This document shows positions 62,608 through 64,000 of a stretch of 64,000 bases of DNA, one piece after another; the first letter of the stretch is position 1; each line of letters begins with the position of its first letter. Under the pieces are notes generated by a model. It saw only the letters and a program-made list of their open reading frames with translations, did no database searches and had not been told where the DNA came from. A program made the translations under genes and the position numbers. The DNA lies in NCBI RefSeq assembly GCF_013393365.1, contig NZ_AP022321.1:840001-904000 (forward strand). Direction: 5' to 3'. The DNA comes from Veillonella nakazawae. Its GTDB lineage: Bacteria; Bacillota; Negativicutes; Veillonellales; Veillonellaceae.

Positions 62608-64000
62608 ATGCAAATATTAACAACTGAAGATGCTCGATATATAGATCAAGAAGTACCTAAGCAATTAGGTGTCTCTTTAGAAATTTTAATGGAAAATGCA
62701 GGACGTGGCATTGTGGATGCTTTGTGGGGACAATATGACTTGTTTTCCTTAGATAATGCACGTTCTATCAATAGTTTTGTACTATTTATCTGTGGTACAG
62801 GTAATAATGGGGCAGATGGCCTTGTAGCAGCTCGTCATCTTTTAGAGCAAGGTGTACCGGTACAAATTGCACTAGTAGGTGATACGAGTAAATGTAGCGA
62901 TCTTTTTGCAGTTCAACTCAAGAGATGTGAAGCAATGGGCTGTATCATTGATATGTTTGATGATTTTAATGATTGGTCAAATGTAGCTATAGTTGTAGAA
63001 GGCATTATGGGAACAGGTTTAGCTGGACGTCTTCGAGATACGACAATAGACATATTGCACGTTATTGATACTATGCGCAGTCAATATAATTTTGATTTGT
63101 GGGCTATCGATGTACCTGCTGGCTTAAATGCCACAACAGGTCAAGTAGCTGAAGGTACTTTGGTCTATGATTACACAGTTACCTTTGGTGCTATCAAACA
63201 AGGTTTATTACTATATCCTGGCAAGGCTGTAGGGGGTACCGTAGTGGTTGCTCCTTTGGGGGCTCCTTGGCAACAGGTACTCGGAGAACGAGCTAGTACT
63301 ATAACTATAGACTCTGACTTAGCGGAAAAACTCATCAACTATAGAATTCCTATGGCTCATAAAGGCGTTAATGGGAATACCTTGATTATTGGTGGTTCTA
63401 GTGATATGATTGGTGCACCTATTTTAGCTGCAGAGGCTGCAGTTCATAGCGGTGCTGGCAAGGTGACATTAGGGGTTCCAGAATCGATTAAACAGATCGT
63501 ACAAGGTCGCATCATACCGGAAGTTATGGTCACCTCTACAGAGGCTAATCAAGCTATGTTAGAAGGTCGCCAAGTGGTTGCTATGGGACCAGGACTAGGA
63601 CGTACTTGTGATATTCCTGATTTTGTAGATTCTATTTTAGATAGCTACGAAGGTCAATTAGTTCTTGACGCAGATGCGCTTTATGCGTTGGGCCATGTAG
63701 GTTCTGTTGATAAAGATACCTTACGCGATGGTGCGATTGAGTCTATATACATGGTGGAACGAGATCTACCTTATTGTGTTATGACACCTCACTTAGGTGA
63801 GTTTAGTAGGCTCATTGATTTACCTATAAAATGGATTGAACGTCACTATATTACATTGGCACGAGCATTTGCTAAGGCTCATCAGGTAGTACTTGTTCTA
63901 AAAGGAATTCCTTCTGTTGTGGCACTACCTGACGGTACAGTTTATGTTAATACTATCGGAAACGCTGGTATGGGAACTGGCGGTATGGGGGATGTATTAA
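62608..64000 (+). CDS. nnr: Bifunctional NAD(P)HX epimerase/dehydratase (3' truncated by window edge)
   Basis: Repairs hydrated NADH and NADPH: the N-terminal domain epimerises the R and S forms, and the C-terminal domain dehydrates S-NAD(P)HX using ADP or ATP. About 464 residues are present. The epimerase part (to about residue 215) shows LEILMENAGRG, CGTGNNGADGLVAARHL and AIDVPAGLNATTGQVA. The YjeF/CARKD kinase-like part shows HKGVNGNTLIIGG, GPGLGRTC, LVLDADALYALG, MTPHLGEFSRL and NAGMGTGGMGDVL at the edge. The frame is open to base 64000. The ATG lies one base after the acpS stop. Confidence 0.95.
   Translation, partial: MQILTTEDARYIDQEVPKQLGVSLEILMENAGRGIVDALWGQYDLFSLDNARSINSFVLFICGTGNNGADGLVAARHLLEQGVPVQIALVGDTSKCSDLFAVQLKRCEAMGCIIDMFDDFNDWSNVAIVVEGIMGTGLAGRLRDTTIDILHVIDTMRSQYNFDLWAIDVPAGLNATTGQVAEGTLVYDYTVTFGAIKQGLLLYPGKAVGGTVVVAPLGAPWQQVLGERASTITIDSDLAEKLINYRIPMAHKGVNGNTLIIGGSSDMIGAPILAAEAAVHSGAGKVTLGVPESIKQIVQGRIIPEVMVTSTEANQAMLEGRQVVAMGPGLGRTCDIPDFVDSILDSYEGQLVLDADALYALGHVGSVDKDTLRDGAIESIYMVERDLPYCVMTPHLGEFSRLIDLPIKWIERHYITLARAFAKAHQVVLVLKGIPSVVALPDGTVYVNTIGNAGMGTGGMGDVL

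Overview
The window is AT-rich (roughly 40% GC by eye) bacterial chromosome, almost entirely protein-coding, with Firmicutes-type genes and gene order together with an outer-membrane-type beta-barrel protein, a MacAB-type efflux pair and a pilus assembly set that includes PilM/N/O-like proteins. That mix of low-GC Gram-positive ancestry and a diderm envelope, plus a PEP synthase and an apparently gluconeogenic set of central-carbon genes, points to the Negativicutes and most probably to Veillonella. The genus is an inference from these features and general resemblance; no database comparison was run.

Layout. 1-6.4 kb: the 3' part of ftsZ, an outer-membrane beta-barrel protein, an aminotransferase, UPF0291, nth, a large unknown gene, a YdbC-like ssDNA-binding protein and rpmE. 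6.4-13.4 kb: a translation and housekeeping run in an order like that of Bacillus (yqhQ-like, prfA, prmC, tsaC, ywlE, rpiB, glyA, upp). 13.4-20.7 kb: the cggR-gap-pgk-tpiA-gpmI-eno lower glycolytic/gluconeogenic cluster, with a clear CggR operator in the cggR leader and a UUCG terminator after eno. 20.7-28.9 kb: a compact pilus/competence operon (ComGA-like ATPase, PilT, PilC, major pilin, prepilin peptidase, four minor pilins, PilM/N/O-like). 29-30.8 kb: a shikimate-kinase-like gene with a long basic tail that runs into pfkA. 30.8-34 kb: macA and two macB-type ABC genes. 34-43.2 kb: a thioesterase, pheS-pheT, a double U32 protein and mutS2. 43.2-45.3 kb: a class A penicillin-binding protein on the minus strand. 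45.4-52.6 kb: tyrS, a Nudix hydrolase preceded by a 13-bp tandem repeat, ppsA, ccpN-like, the PEP synthase regulatory kinase/phosphorylase and a dGTPase-like gene. 52.7-57 kb: rpmB (minus), recG, a 4-OT tautomerase and guaB. 57-61.1 kb: an envelope-lipid/glycan run (TagA/WecG glycosyltransferase, psd, pssA, GT2 glycosyltransferase, surE). 61.1-64 kb: tRNA-Leu(CAA), a beta-propeller-like unknown, acpS and the 5' part of the bifunctional NAD(P)HX repair gene.

The central-carbon genes form a theme. PEP synthase, its likely regulatory enzyme, a CcpN-like repressor and a CggR-controlled triose operon are all present. The GAPDH carries residues associated with NADP use, and the phosphofructokinase has lost two fructose-6-phosphate-contacting residues. 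Together these suggest a cell that runs this pathway mainly towards sugar phosphates from lactate or pyruvate; this is inference from residues and context.

No insertion sequence, prophage, CRISPR array, integrase or rRNA operon was seen. No gene-free stretch exceeds 300 bases. The longest gaps are 46705-46958 (terminator, then tandem repeat), 1685-1915 (terminator, promoter), 33957-34180 (terminator) and 52901-53123 (divergent promoter region). Most genes are followed by convincing intrinsic terminators, so operon boundaries can be drawn fairly well.
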